41,546 nucleotides of DNA from Flavobacteriaceae bacterium (GTDB taxonomy: Bacteria > Bacteroidota > Bacteroidia > Flavobacteriales > Flavobacteriaceae). The DNA lies in NCBI GenBank assembly GCA_002862645.1, contig PKDQ01000031.1, positions 1 to 41,546 on the forward strand, in the 5' to 3' direction. Of the stretch, positions 17,608 to 27,886 are shown one piece after another. The stretch's first letter is position 1, and every line of letters starts with the position of its first letter. The notes beneath the pieces are model-generated. The model did not search any database. It saw nothing but the letters and a program-made list of their open reading frames with translations, and had not been told where the DNA came from. The translations under genes were made by a program, and so were the position numbers.

Positions 17608-19134
17608 ATGCAAGACGCTATTCAAGCCAAATCCGCCCTTATTTCTGTATTCAACAAAGAGGGGCTTGCCCCCATCGTTACCAAAATGCACGAGTTGGGC
17701 ATTACACTCTATTCAACAGGTGGAACTGCAGCCTTTATTGAGGCGCAAGGAGTTCCCGTACTTCAAGTGGAGGATTTAACCTCATACCCTTCCATTTTAG
17801 GGGGGCGTGTTAAAACCTTACACCCCAAAGTTTTTGGTGGAATTCTGAACCGCAGGTCAAATAAAAATGATCAAGAAGAGTTGGTAGCATACAGCATACC
17901 ACATCTTGATATTGTATTGGTAGATTTGTATCCATTTGAAGATACCGTTAAATCTGGTGCATTAGAATCAGAAATCATTGAAAAAATAGACATTGGTGGG
18001 ATTTCACTCATACGTGCTGCTGCCAAAAATTACAAAGACGTCTTGTGCGTATCATCTGTTAGTGATTACGATGACTTTCTAGCATTACTAGAAAGTAAAA
18101 ATGGAAAAACAGCATTGGCAGATCGTAAACAATTTGCTGCAAATGCGTTCCGTGTTTCTTCGAATTACGATACTCATATTTTCAATTTCTTTGAAGAAGA
18201 TAACGATACTTTAAAGCTAAGCTATAACGAAGGTAAACTATTAAGATATGGCGAGAATCCACATCAAAAAGGAACTTTCTTTGGCAATTTCGAAGAGGTA
18301 TTTTTTAAGCATCACGGTAAAGCACTTTCTTACAATAATCTCCTCGATGTTGATGCTGCAGTACAATTGATGGCAGAATTTAAAGACGATGCACCCACTT
18401 TTGCTATCCTTAAACACAACAATGCTTGTGGATTGGCTACCCGTGATAATATTTCACAAGCCTACACAGACGCACTTGCCGGTGATCCAGTATCTGCTTT
18501 TGGTGGCGTGCTAATTGCCAATACCACTATTGACCTTCCCACAGCCGAAAAAATCAATACGCTTTTTTGTGAGATTGTTATTGCCCCTGCTTTTGAAGCA
18601 AGTGCTTTGGAAGTATTAAAACAAAAAAAGAATAGAATTTTGTTGGATTTAAAAAGCTATCCACAGCCATCTTCTTTGGTTCGCTCTTGCCTCAATGGGC
18701 ATTTGGTGCAAGAACGTGACGGGATAACAGATGACCAGTCTATACTACGTGACGTCACAGAAAGAAAAGCCACCACACAGGAAATTAGCGATTTGTTGTT
18801 TGCTTCTAAAATTGCAAAACACACCAAATCCAACACCATTGTTTTAGCTAAAAACGGACAGTTATTTGCCGCTGGAACAGGCCAAACTTCAAGAGTAGAT
18901 GCGTTAAATCAATCTATTGAAAAAGCAAAACATTTTGGTTTTGATTTGGCGGGAGCAGTTATGGCTAGTGATGCTTTCTTTCCTTTTCCAGATTGTGTTG
19001 AAATTGCAAATAATGCTGGCATTGTAGCCGTAATTCAACCTGGAGGGTCTATCAAAGATCAATTGAGCATAGACTATTGCAATGGAAATAATTTGGCAAT
19101 GGTTATGTCTGGTGTAAGGCATTTTAAACATTAA
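17608..19134 (+). CDS. purH: Bifunctional AICAR formyltransferase / IMP cyclohydrolase PurH
   Basis: A 508-residue enzyme for the last two steps of de novo IMP synthesis. The N-terminal cyclohydrolase (MGS-like) domain has FNKEGLAPIVTKMHELGITLYSTGGTA and TLHPKVFGGIL. The C-terminal formyltransferase domain has the catalytic Lys269-His270 in KHNNACG, DPVSAFGG and the SDAFFPFPD segment. It ends with the typical GVRHFKH tail. mreB follows after 30 bp, so the two may share transcripts. Confidence 0.97.
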   Translation: MQDAIQAKSALISVFNKEGLAPIVTKMHELGITLYSTGGTAAFIEAQGVPVLQVEDLTSYPSILGGRVKTLHPKVFGGILNRRSNKNDQEELVAYSIPHLDIVLVDLYPFEDTVKSGALESEIIEKIDIGGISLIRAAAKNYKDVLCVSSVSDYDDFLALLESKNGKTALADRKQFAANAFRVSSNYDTHIFNFFEEDNDTLKLSYNEGKLLRYGENPHQKGTFFGNFEEVFFKHHGKALSYNNLLDVDAAVQLMAEFKDDAPTFAILKHNNACGLATRDNISQAYTDALAGDPVSAFGGVLIANTTIDLPTAEKINTLFCEIVIAPAFEASALEVLKQKKNRILLDLKSYPQPSSLVRSCLNGHLVQERDGITDDQSILRDVTERKATTQEISDLLFASKIAKHTKSNTIVLAKNGQLFAAGTGQTSRVDALNQSIEKAKHFGFDLAGAVMASDAFFPFPDCVEIANNAGIVAVIQPGGSIKDQLSIDYCNGNNLAMVMSGVRHFKH

Positions 19135-19164
19135 TTCGTATTATTACATATCAATACCAATTTC

Positions 19165-20193
19165 ATGGGGTTTTTTGACTTTTTGTCCGAAGAAATAGCT
19201 ATCGACTTAGGTACTGCTAACACGCTTATTATTCACAATGATAAGGTAGTGGTTGACAGTCCATCTATAGTAGCTATGGACAGAAGGACCAGCAAAATTA
19301 TTGCTGTTGGTCAAGAAGCCAACCTGATGCAAGGCAAAACCCACGAAAACATCAAAACGATACGTCCGCTAAAAGACGGCGTTATTGCTGATTTTAATGC
19401 TTCTGAGCAAATGATTAGCTTGTTTATTAAGAATATTCCTTCACTCAAAAAACGCTTTTTTACGCCATCACTTCGTATGGTTATCTGTATACCTTCTGGA
19501 ATTACAGAAGTGGAGATGCGTGCCGTTAGAGAATCTGCAGAACGTGTTAACGGAAAAGAAGTCTATTTGATTCACGAACCTATGGCAGCAGCTATTGGTA
19601 TTGGCGTTGACATCATGCAACCAAAGGGAAATATGATTGTTGATATTGGGGGTGGTACTACTGAAATTGCGGTCATTGCCCTTTCAGGAATTGTATGTGA
19701 TAAATCCGTTAAAATTGCTGGTGACGTATTCACAAACGATATCATCTATTATATGCGCACCCAGCACAACTTGTTTATTGGTGAACGCACAGCAGAACGT
19801 GTAAAAATTAGTATTGGCTCTGCAACTGAGGAATTAGAAAACCCTCCAGAAGATATGTCGGTTCAGGGACGTGATTTATTGACAGGAAAACCTAAAGAAA
19901 TTCTTATTTCATCCCGAGAAATCTACAATGCATTAGATAAATCCATAATACGAATAGAAGATTCTGTTATGGAAACACTTGCTAAAACGCCTCCCGAGCT
20001 AGCAGCAGACATCTACAACACTGGTGTATACCTAGCTGGTGGTGGTTCTATGCTTCGGGGTCTAGACAAAAGACTGTCTCAAAAAACTGAACTCCCCATT
20101 TTTATTGCAGAAGATCCACTTAGAGCTGTAGTTCGAGGAACAGGCACCGTGCTTAAAAATATTGAGCGATACAAGTCTGTTTTGATAAAGTAG
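19165..20193 (+). CDS. mreB: Rod-shape-determining actin homologue MreB
   Basis: This 342-residue actin-like ATPase has the phosphate loops DLGTANT (near the N-terminus) and DIGGGTTEIAV, plus the adenosine motif LAGGGSMLRG. MreB filaments under the inner membrane guide the elongation complex. It heads a five-gene elongasome cluster (mreB, mreC, mreD, mrdA, rodA), each 8 bp apart or overlapping. Confidence 0.98.
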   Translation: MGFFDFLSEEIAIDLGTANTLIIHNDKVVVDSPSIVAMDRRTSKIIAVGQEANLMQGKTHENIKTIRPLKDGVIADFNASEQMISLFIKNIPSLKKRFFTPSLRMVICIPSGITEVEMRAVRESAERVNGKEVYLIHEPMAAAIGIGVDIMQPKGNMIVDIGGGTTEIAVIALSGIVCDKSVKIAGDVFTNDIIYYMRTQHNLFIGERTAERVKISIGSATEELENPPEDMSVQGRDLLTGKPKEILISSREIYNALDKSIIRIEDSVMETLAKTPPELAADIYNTGVYLAGGGSMLRGLDKRLSQKTELPIFIAEDPLRAVVRGTGTVLKNIERYKSVLIK

Positions 20194-20201
20194 TGTAACA
20201 A

Positions 20202-21002
20202 ATGCGAAAATTACTGAACGGCATACTGCGAAACAGAACGCTACTGCTGTTTATTTTGTTGCTAGCGCTATCCCTTCGGTATATGGCACGCAATCACTAC
20301 TACCAGCGCAAAAATTTTCAAGCACTTAACAATGCTACCCTAGCTCCTTTTTTTGAGGCTCGCCATCGGATTTTTTCTTACTTTAAGCTTAACCAGAATA
20401 ACCAACAGCTTATTGAAGACAACATGTATCTGTTAGCAAAGCTTATAAATGAGCAGAATCAAGCGCTTATTTTTGACAGCATTCCATTTGAAGTAATTCC
20501 TGCTCAAGTTATTCGCAATAGTATTCAGCTCAACTACAACCATATTACACTCAACGCTGGAAAAAAAAGCGGCATCCACAAGGAAATGGGGATTATTTCT
20601 GCAAAAGGAGTTGTTGGGATTGTTTATAGCATCAATGAAGAAACCAGCAGTGTTATTTCCTTGCTAAATAAGGCGCTTAGTATTAACGCGAAACTTAAAA
20701 AAAGTAATCATTTTGGTAGTCTCCATTGGAAAGGTGATTCGCCAAAAAATATGATATTATCTGACGTCCCCTTAGCTGCTAATGTGCAAGTGGGAGACAC
20801 TATTGTCACAGGAGGAATGTCAGCTATTTTTCCAAAACATATTGACCTCGGCGTTATTCGTGATGTCATTGTTCCTACAAACGACAACTATTACCAACTC
20901 CACATATCCCTTTTTCAAGACATGACCAATCTGGATTATGTCTATGGCGTTATGGTACCTAAAGCTGAAACAATAAAAGAAATGATCATTGATAATGAGT
21001 AA
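20202..21002 (+). CDS. mreC: Rod-shape-determining protein MreC
   Basis: A 266-residue bitopic protein with one N-terminal membrane helix (about residues 11-27), a periplasmic coiled coil (LNQNNQQLIEDNMYLLAKLINEQ) and the beta-barrel core with HITLNAGKKSGIHKEMGIIS, GVVGIVYSI and GDTIVTGGMSAIFPKHIDLG. MreC binds and activates PBP2 and links it to MreB and RodA. Its stop lies inside the mreD start region (8-bp overlap). Confidence 0.95.
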   Translation: MRKLLNGILRNRTLLLFILLLALSLRYMARNHYYQRKNFQALNNATLAPFFEARHRIFSYFKLNQNNQQLIEDNMYLLAKLINEQNQALIFDSIPFEVIPAQVIRNSIQLNYNHITLNAGKKSGIHKEMGIISAKGVVGIVYSINEETSSVISLLNKALSINAKLKKSNHFGSLHWKGDSPKNMILSDVPLAANVQVGDTIVTGGMSAIFPKHIDLGVIRDVIVPTNDNYYQLHISLFQDMTNLDYVYGVMVPKAETIKEMIIDNE

Positions 21003-21495
21003 ACCGATAAGCTTACTGATCTGGTTTTTGGCACTTGTCTTTGCACAGGTTTTTATGCTTGACCCTACCATGCTAGGTATTCCATATGCACCCTTAATCT
21101 ATGTGCTTTTATTAGTGCTGTTACCTCACCAATGGGAAGCGTGGGTAGTATTATTGGTCGGATTTTTTGTTGGGCTTACGGTGGACTTGCTTTTCTTGTC
21201 TGGGGGTATTCACACCGTCGCAAGTCTGATTACGTGCTTCACAAGGCCACTGCTAATGCGCGCTGCATATCGAGACACCATATCCTTAAGAGACCTGAAG
21301 ATTGAAAACGAATCATTCGGAAGACTTTGTCTCTACACCACACTTATCATATTGGTTCATCACTTTTTTCTTTTTACTGCCATGACAGGAAGCTGGTCTA
21401 AGTTTGGCTGGTTGTTAGGAGCAGGAATGGCAAACAGTATTTTAACCATTATGGCCTGTTTTTTACTGCTTGTTTTAACCCAAAAAACAAGGTGA
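20995..21495 (+). CDS. mreD: Rod-shape-determining membrane protein MreD
   Basis: This 166-residue hydrophobic protein has five or six predicted membrane helices. I chose ATG 20995 over an upstream in-frame TTG at 20989. The overlap with mreC and the TGATG junction with mrdA (21493-21497) point to coupled translation. Motifs such as VGLTVDLLFLSGGIHTVA and RPLLMRAAYRD fit Bacteroidota MreD. Confidence 0.92.
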   Translation: MSKPISLLIWFLALVFAQVFMLDPTMLGIPYAPLIYVLLLVLLPHQWEAWVVLLVGFFVGLTVDLLFLSGGIHTVASLITCFTRPLLMRAAYRDTISLRDLKIENESFGRLCLYTTLIILVHHFFLFTAMTGSWSKFGWLLGAGMANSILTIMACFLLLVLTQKTR

Positions 21496-23357
21496 TGAGA
21501 ACCCGCTTTTTTACTACAGCGACTGCATTTGTAGGTAGTGTGCTATTTATCAGGTTATTTTTCCTTCAAATACTTTCAGATCAATACGATGATCTTTCCT
21601 TAAAAAACTCGGTATTAAAGCAATATGTATACCCAGAGAGAGGGTATGTTTTTGACAGAAACGGAACCCTGTTGGTTTCCAATCAACCTATGTATGACTT
21701 AATGTTGATTCCCAAAAACCTTAAGGCATTTGACACCTTGGACCTTTGCGATATGCTGCGTTTACCTAAATCAAAATTAGTTGAAATTATAAACAAAGCG
21801 CAACGTTATTCACTGCGTGCTCCATCGGTTCTTTTAAACCAAATTTCGAAACAAGATTATGCCATTTTACAAGAAAAGATGTGGAAGTTTCCTGGCATGT
21901 ACATTCAGCGGAAATCTGTTAGAAACTACCAAACCAAAGTAGCATCCAATCTCTTGGGCTACATAAGTGAAGTTAATAATTTCGATATCCGTAACAACCC
22001 CTACTACGTTAAAGGTGAGCTAATAGGACGTCAAGGAATTGAGAAAACCTATGAAAAAATACTACGAGGGACCAAAGGCATTTCTTACCTGCAAAGAGAT
22101 AAGTTTAACAGAATTATTGGCCCCTACAAAGATGGTACACTCGATACCCTTCCAATACCCGCCCAAGACATAACGCTGTCAATTGATATTGAGCTTCAAG
22201 AATACGGTACTAGACTACTGGAAAATAAGCGAGGTGGTATTTTGGCAATTGAACCAAATACAGGAGAGATTTTGATGAGCGTAAGCACACCAACCTTTGA
22301 TCCCAACGCACTTGTGGGTAGAGATCGTTCTGCCTTTTTTGAAGAATTAAAACAAGATACCCTTAACAGGTATTTATTTGACCGCTCGCTACAAGGACAG
22401 TATGCGCCAGGATCTCCTTTTAAAGTGTTAAATGCACTTGTAGCACTAGAAGAAGGTGTGGTAGATTCCAATACAAAGTTCACTTGTTATAGCGGACACT
22501 ACTATGCTAGAAATCAATTTATGGCATGTATGTGTCCGTCAGGCACAAAAAATAATCTAAACAGGGGTATTTACAAGTCGTGTAATACCTATTTTTCTAA
22601 CATTTACCGTCGTATTATTGATAAGGGCAACAAGGTAGAAGAAAATATCAATACTTGGTACAAGCACCTGAACAGCTTTGGTTTGGGCAATTATTTAGGT
22701 TATGATCACCCAGTGGGACAACCTGGATTTATTCCCAACGCCAACTTTTATAATCTTTGGTACCCAAATCAGCGGTGGCGCGGGTCTACTATAGTTTCTA
22801 ATGCTATTGGCCAAGGGGAGATACTTATGACACCCATTCAATTGGCGAATCTAGCTACAACCATTGCAAACCGAGGGTTTTTCTACACACCCCATTTTGT
22901 AAAAGAGATACAAGGAGATTTTATTGACCCCAAATACAAAACAAAACGCGTAACCTCCATTTCAAAAAAACATTTTACAAATGTCATTGAAGGGATGGCA
23001 GATGTAGTAAGCAAAGGAACGGCCCGAGTAGCTGCTATTAGAGGAATTGAGGTCTGTGGTAAAACAGGTACCATTGAAAACTTTACGAAAATGGATGGCG
23101 TCAGAACACAACTAACAGACCATTCTGTTTTTATTGCTTTTGCGCCAAAAGACAATCCTAAAATCGCGCTTGCTGTTATCGTAGAAAATGGTTATTGGGG
23201 GGCACGTTGGGCTGCTCCCATTGCCAGTTTAGTCATTGAAAAATACCTTAAGGGTGAAGTCAAGCGAAGATGGCTGGAGAACCGCATGCTCAACGGAAGC
23301 CTTGAAGCGGAATACGAAAAAGTAACAAGTAACAAACCATTTACCATAAATGAATAA
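21495..23357 (+). CDS. mrdA: Penicillin-binding protein 2 (elongation transpeptidase)
   Basis: A 620-residue class B PBP, started at ATG 21495 rather than the GTG one codon earlier. It has an N-terminal membrane anchor (about 10-27), the pedestal domain with RGYVFDRNG, and the transpeptidase domain with the active-site serine Ser307 in SPFK, SCN (Ser362) and KTG (Lys523). It cross-links peptidoglycan during side-wall growth with RodA as glycosyltransferase. It overlaps rodA by 8 bp. Confidence 0.96.
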   Translation: MRTRFFTTATAFVGSVLFIRLFFLQILSDQYDDLSLKNSVLKQYVYPERGYVFDRNGTLLVSNQPMYDLMLIPKNLKAFDTLDLCDMLRLPKSKLVEIINKAQRYSLRAPSVLLNQISKQDYAILQEKMWKFPGMYIQRKSVRNYQTKVASNLLGYISEVNNFDIRNNPYYVKGELIGRQGIEKTYEKILRGTKGISYLQRDKFNRIIGPYKDGTLDTLPIPAQDITLSIDIELQEYGTRLLENKRGGILAIEPNTGEILMSVSTPTFDPNALVGRDRSAFFEELKQDTLNRYLFDRSLQGQYAPGSPFKVLNALVALEEGVVDSNTKFTCYSGHYYARNQFMACMCPSGTKNNLNRGIYKSCNTYFSNIYRRIIDKGNKVEENINTWYKHLNSFGLGNYLGYDHPVGQPGFIPNANFYNLWYPNQRWRGSTIVSNAIGQGEILMTPIQLANLATTIANRGFFYTPHFVKEIQGDFIDPKYKTKRVTSISKKHFTNVIEGMADVVSKGTARVAAIRGIEVCGKTGTIENFTKMDGVRTQLTDHSVFIAFAPKDNPKIALAVIVENGYWGARWAAPIASLVIEKYLKGEVKRRWLENRMLNGSLEAEYEKVTSNKPFTINE

Positions 23358-24591
23358 GTTTTTACGATTTGACTGGTATACCTTATCCATCTATCTGTTG
23401 TTGGTGGGCATCGGTTTAGTCAATATATATTCTGCTGTATACGATGTCGATAACACGGCAATATCCACTGGGTTTATGCAAAAACAGTTGATTGCTTTGG
23501 GAATTGGTATAGTCCTGATTTTCTTATTTCAATTCATTGATATCAAGTTTTTTGAGCGTTATGCTAGCATCTTGTTTATGCTGTCAATCCTAAGTTTATT
23601 GGGTTTATGGATATTTGGAAGAGAGGTGTCCGGTGCAAGTTCGTGGTATGCCATTGGCGGATTTAGCTTACAACCTTCAGAGTTTGCAAAAGTTGCAGTT
23701 GCACTCGCAATTGCCAAGTACCTAGGCGGCTTTAATACGCGCATTGACAGAGTGAAAGATTATGTAGGTGCCCTTGTCATCATAGTCATTCCCTCAATAT
23801 TAACTATAGCACAACCCGATCCTGGAACAGCCATTGTACTTCTTGGCTTTTTATTTGTACTCCATGCCGAAGGGCTCCCCTCTTACTTTATATACACCCT
23901 ACTGCTTTTGTTTGGACTATTCATTCTCACGCTTTTAATAGGCGCTAATTTTACCCTTATTACAATTGGCGTTTTATTGCTGTTTACCTATATCTACAGG
24001 CGTTGGCGCAAGGTAAAAAAAGCACTCAGGTTCGTACTGTTAATTGGCATTATGGGTGCTGCCTTTACGCTTTCTGTATCCTATATTTTTGATAATATTT
24101 TTGAACAGCGACACAGGGATCGGTTTAATATTTTATTAGGAAAAGAAGTTGATGTTCAAGGAGTTGGCTATAATATAAATCAGTCTCAAATAGCGATCGG
24201 TTCCGGCGGCGGTTTGGGTAAGGGCTACCTACAAGGAACACAAACCAAAGGAGGCTTTGTCCCAGAACAACAAACCGATTATATCTTTACAACTGTGGCT
24301 GAAGAATGGGGGTTTTTAGGCACTGCTTTAGTTTTGGGTCTTTTTATGATGCTAATCAACCAAATTGTCAAAACAGCATACAAGCAAAAAACTACTTTTA
24401 GTCGGGTGTTTTGCCTTGGATTTGCCTGTATACTACTCATTCACGTGGGTGTTAATTTAGGCATGGTGGTCGGACTGGTGCCTACAATTGGTATTCCACT
24501 TCCCCTGATGAGTTACGGGGGGTCTAGCCTATTGGCTTTTAGTATATTTATGGGAATCTATTTACGTGTATATTATCAAAGAATACAATAG
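23350..24591 (+). CDS. rodA: Rod-shape-determining protein RodA (SEDS glycosyltransferase)
   Basis: This 413-residue polytopic SEDS protein polymerises lipid II into glycan strands with PBP2. It shows the SEDS hallmarks SSWYAIGGFSLQPSEFAKV, AQPDPGTAIVL with the essential Asp, GSGGGLGKGYLQGTQTKGGFVPEQQTDYIF and the C-terminal PLMSYGGSSLLA. It ends the elongasome cluster, one base short of the convergent protease gene's stop. Confidence 0.97.
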   Translation: MNKFLRFDWYTLSIYLLLVGIGLVNIYSAVYDVDNTAISTGFMQKQLIALGIGIVLIFLFQFIDIKFFERYASILFMLSILSLLGLWIFGREVSGASSWYAIGGFSLQPSEFAKVAVALAIAKYLGGFNTRIDRVKDYVGALVIIVIPSILTIAQPDPGTAIVLLGFLFVLHAEGLPSYFIYTLLLLFGLFILTLLIGANFTLITIGVLLLFTYIYRRWRKVKKALRFVLLIGIMGAAFTLSVSYIFDNIFEQRHRDRFNILLGKEVDVQGVGYNINQSQIAIGSGGGLGKGYLQGTQTKGGFVPEQQTDYIFTTVAEEWGFLGTALVLGLFMMLINQIVKTAYKQKTTFSRVFCLGFACILLIHVGVNLGMVVGLVPTIGIPLPLMSYGGSSLLAFSIFMGIYLRVYYQRIQ

Positions 24592-24592
24592 A

Positions 24593-26734
24593 TTAACGCT
24601 GCATGGCAAGGGGTTTTTTGCCAATAAAGTTTAAGTCCAAGGCTTCTAAAATAGAAATTGCCTCATTTACATACATATCCTTATTCAAAGACTTTTTCCA
24701 ACGCTTACGCTTTTCAGCTAGCAGAGTGTCGGTTTTCATTTTTGCTAACTCATAAGGCAGCGATTCAAATGTCAGCGAATTGGAATATTCGTTCAGTGTT
24801 TCAAATTGATTTGCAAAAGATTCGTCTTTTGCTATTTCATCAGAAAACAGCTTGTAGTTCAATGAAAAATCGTTTTTGTCTTGTTGTGTTCGCACCCATT
24901 TGGCATTCTTATCAATAAGCTGAAACAAGGAGTCACGAGCCACGCGAGCAGCGCTATCTTCAATAACCTGCTGATAGTTATGATAACCATTCCATTTGCT
25001 AAATGAAGCTGAGGCAATCTGATCCCACACTAAAGGGTTTTCTTCGTCTTTTTCGCCAATATCAACATAAGCATATTGGTCTGGTGCTACCACATCACTA
25101 TAAACGCCTTCTAGCTGGGTTGACTTGCCCGTAATGCGATAGAACTTTTCAGTAGTAAATTTCAACGCGCCTAAATCGCCATAGGTGCTCTTAGAAACAA
25201 AACGATTCAGCTCTATTATATTCTGAACAGTCCCTTTACCAAAAGTTTGCTTGCTCCCCAAAACAACAGCTCTTTCATAGTCTTGCATGGCAGCCGCTAA
25301 AATCTCAGAAGCAGAAGCCGAAAGCTCATTCACCATAATTACTAGTGGACCATCCCAAAGTGTCTTACCATCACGATCTTTTAAAACCTTACTCCCAGCA
25401 TCACTAGTCTTTACCTGAACAACAGGACCTTCGTCAATAAAGAAACCGGCCATATCCACTACTGTTTGAAGGGAACCACCTCCATTATTTCGCAAATCAA
25501 TAACCAAGCCCTGAACCCCTTGTTGTTTGAGTCGAATTATCTCTTGCTCCATGTCCTTTGCAGCATTACGTTCTTTGTAATCCTTGAAATCAACATAAAA
25601 TTTAGGCAGGTGTATCAGCCCAAATATTTTGCCTCCTTTTCTTATTAATGACGACTTCAAATACGATTCTTCTAACTCAACAGTATCGCGTTTGATAGCT
25701 ATTTCTTCTATGGTGCCATCTACCCGCTTTATGGTGAGATAAACCGTTGTTTCAGCCGGCCCCTTAATTAATTTTATAGCATCATCTAAACGCATGGACT
25801 GTACATCAACTGGGTCGCCTTCTTCTTGACGTACCATCATAATTTGGTCACCAACTTCAATTGACTGGTCGCGCCATATGGGCCCTCCTGAAATCACATC
25901 AACAATCTTGATGACTTGGTTTCGCTTGGTAAGTCGAGCACCTATTCCTTCATACTTTCCAGACATAGATGCATCAAAACGGTCTTTGTCCACGGGAGCG
26001 AAATAGACAGAATGAGGGTCAAACTGGGTTACAAAAGCATTGAGATAGCTTCCGAACCAATCCTCCTCGCGAACGTCTTCCATCAGTGAAAAATAGTTTT
26101 CCATGTTTTCACGGGTAATCCCTCGGGCCTCTTCTTCTAAAACTTCAAATGTCTTAGGCACATATCTTTCATCCTTTGCAGCAAGCTTTTCTTCAACTTC
26201 GAGTTTGTTATGTAAAATGTTAAGTGTAGAAAGCTTAAGTTGCTTACGCCACTTTTCTGTTTTTTGTCGTAAAGTGCCAGGATGTTGTTGGTTTTCATAA
26301 TTCACATTGATCTCCTCTTTTTTATTAAAATCAAAAGGCTTTTCTAAAATCTCGAGATAAAATGATTTGGTTTCATCCCTACGCTCCAAATAACGGATGT
26401 AAACCAAATCAAAAAAATTTGTTTGCAAATCCCTAAACTCGTCATCTAATACATATTTATATCGATCAAATTGAGCAATATCCTTTTTAAGAAAATACCG
26501 TTTTTGTCCGTCTAGCATTTCCAGAAAGGCATCGTACAAAGCTTCAGAAAAGTCGTTGCTTATATCCTTAGGGTCGAAGTGTCCACGTTGCATAAAATAT
26601 GCAATTAGCTCCATAAGGAGTTTGTCTTTTGAGGTGTCTTCAGAAAATTGATGCGTTGTCGAGGTATTAAAGCGAGTCCATGCCACGAGCATTAAAACAA
26701 CAAAGAATAGGGGGAGGAATAACTTTTTTTTCAT
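24593..26734 (-). CDS. prc: Carboxy-terminal (tail-specific) protease, S41 family
   Basis: A 713-residue periplasmic protease. I chose the ATG at 26732-26734, which gives a proper signal sequence (MKKKLFLPLFFVVLMLVAW); an in-frame ATG 19 codons upstream would bury it behind a basic stretch. Order: N-terminal Tsp domain, PDZ domain (YEGIGARLTKRNQVIKIVDV), the S41 catalytic core with NELSASASEIL (nucleophile the middle Ser of SASAS) and KQTFGKGTVQ (general-base Lys), and the C-terminal DUF3340-type region. Length and layout match E. coli Prc, which trims peptidoglycan hydrolases and damaged periplasmic proteins. Confidence 0.94.
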   Translation of the reverse strand: MKKKLFLPLFFVVLMLVAWTRFNTSTTHQFSEDTSKDKLLMELIAYFMQRGHFDPKDISNDFSEALYDAFLEMLDGQKRYFLKKDIAQFDRYKYVLDDEFRDLQTNFFDLVYIRYLERRDETKSFYLEILEKPFDFNKKEEINVNYENQQHPGTLRQKTEKWRKQLKLSTLNILHNKLEVEEKLAAKDERYVPKTFEVLEEEARGITRENMENYFSLMEDVREEDWFGSYLNAFVTQFDPHSVYFAPVDKDRFDASMSGKYEGIGARLTKRNQVIKIVDVISGGPIWRDQSIEVGDQIMMVRQEEGDPVDVQSMRLDDAIKLIKGPAETTVYLTIKRVDGTIEEIAIKRDTVELEESYLKSSLIRKGGKIFGLIHLPKFYVDFKDYKERNAAKDMEQEIIRLKQQGVQGLVIDLRNNGGGSLQTVVDMAGFFIDEGPVVQVKTSDAGSKVLKDRDGKTLWDGPLVIMVNELSASASEILAAAMQDYERAVVLGSKQTFGKGTVQNIIELNRFVSKSTYGDLGALKFTTEKFYRITGKSTQLEGVYSDVVAPDQYAYVDIGEKDEENPLVWDQIASASFSKWNGYHNYQQVIEDSAARVARDSLFQLIDKNAKWVRTQQDKNDFSLNYKLFSDEIAKDESFANQFETLNEYSNSLTFESLPYELAKMKTDTLLAEKRKRWKKSLNKDMYVNEAISILEALDLNFIGKKPLAMQR

Positions 26735-26864
26735 ATTTTTCTTAGGAAGCAAGGTTAAAAATACAGCTTTTTTTCGTAACTTTTTAAACAACTATTCCAT
26801 AACCGTGCCAAAAAAAGCAAATATGATACAGTCATTACGTATTTTTATCTTTCAAAACTAATTT

Positions 26865-27632
26865 ATGAAAAAGCCTTTAATTCTTGTAACCAATGATGAT
26901 GGAATTAGTGCTCCAGGGCTACGGAATCTAATTCACGTGATGAGCAGCATTGGTGAGGTCGTGGTAGTTGCTCCCGACAGTCCACAATCGGGTATGGGCC
27001 ATGCCATTACATTAAACAACACCCTTCGATGCACTAAGGTTACCATAGACGATGGACCACAAGAAGAATATGCCTGTTCTGGTACACCAGCTGATTGCGT
27101 TAAAATGGGGGTACATGAAATACTAAAGCGCAAACCAGATCTCTGTGTTTCTGGTATCAATCACGGCTCCAATTCGTCAATTAATGTAATATATTCAGGT
27201 ACCATGAGTGCTGCTGTTGAAGCAGGCATAGAAGGTATTCCTGCCATTGGGTTTTCACTTTTAGACTATGCATGGGATGCTGATTTTGAACAAATAAACC
27301 CCTTTGTTAAGCGCATTACCCTGTCTGCCCTATCAAATGGTATTCCAGAAGGGGTCGTGCTGAACGTTAACCTACCCAAATTGGAAGAAAAAGACATCAA
27401 AGGAATACGTATATGCAGACAAGCTATGGCATACTGGGTTGAAGAGTTTGACAAAAGAGAGGATCCAACTGGCAAAGAATACTACTGGCTTACGGGAAAA
27501 TTTATCAATGAAGACAAGGGCGAAGATACCGACGAATGGGCGCTCGAAAATGGTTATGTAAGCGTTGTTCCTGTCCACTACGACATGACAGCACATCACA
27601 GCATTCAGAAACTAAATACATGGGGCTTTTAA
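26865..27632 (+). CDS. surE: 5'/3'-nucleotidase SurE
   Basis: This 255-residue metal-dependent phosphatase acts on nucleoside monophosphates. Metal-site residues are visible: Asp11 and Asp12 in VTNDDGI, the Ser of PQSGMGHA, and the Asn of SGINHGSNSS. It leads a plus-strand run with the small membrane protein, lpxB and the NlpC/P60 gene, all overlapping. It is divergent from prc across about 130 bp that hold no clear promoter box. Confidence 0.96.
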   Translation: MKKPLILVTNDDGISAPGLRNLIHVMSSIGEVVVVAPDSPQSGMGHAITLNNTLRCTKVTIDDGPQEEYACSGTPADCVKMGVHEILKRKPDLCVSGINHGSNSSINVIYSGTMSAAVEAGIEGIPAIGFSLLDYAWDADFEQINPFVKRITLSALSNGIPEGVVLNVNLPKLEEKDIKGIRICRQAMAYWVEEFDKREDPTGKEYYWLTGKFINEDKGEDTDEWALENGYVSVVPVHYDMTAHHSIQKLNTWGF

Positions 27633-27886
27633 CAAAACAGCTGTGCTGGGGGCTGCTGATGGGCTTGGGCGTGCCTATGTTTATTCTTGGTATTGCAACT
27701 GTAAATCTAAATTTTGAGCTTAACGAAGCTGATACTTTTGCGGGGATCGCATCACTTTGTGTGCTTCCCAATTTGTTGTTGTTTTTTGGATCTCTCCGAA
27801 AAAATAACGAACCATTTGCCTATGGAGTCCTTGCAAGCTCCATCTTGTGGGCTTTGCTTACCTTTGGATTAAAGCTTTTTGGATGA
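27620..27886 (+). CDS. Small conserved membrane protein between surE and lpxB (88 aa)
   Basis: The ATG at 27620 overlaps the surE 3' end by 13 nt, and the TGA overlaps the lpxB ATG. The protein has three hydrophobic stretches (about 5-22, 36-56 and 64-86) with a short basic loop (SLRKNNEPF). I know no function. Its fixed place before lpxB suggests a membrane or envelope role (inference). The longer frame opening at 27536 lies inside surE and is rejected as the start. Confidence 0.75.
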   Translation: MGLLTKQLCWGLLMGLGVPMFILGIATVNLNFELNEADTFAGIASLCVLPNLLLFFGSLRKNNEPFAYGVLASSILWALLTFGLKLFG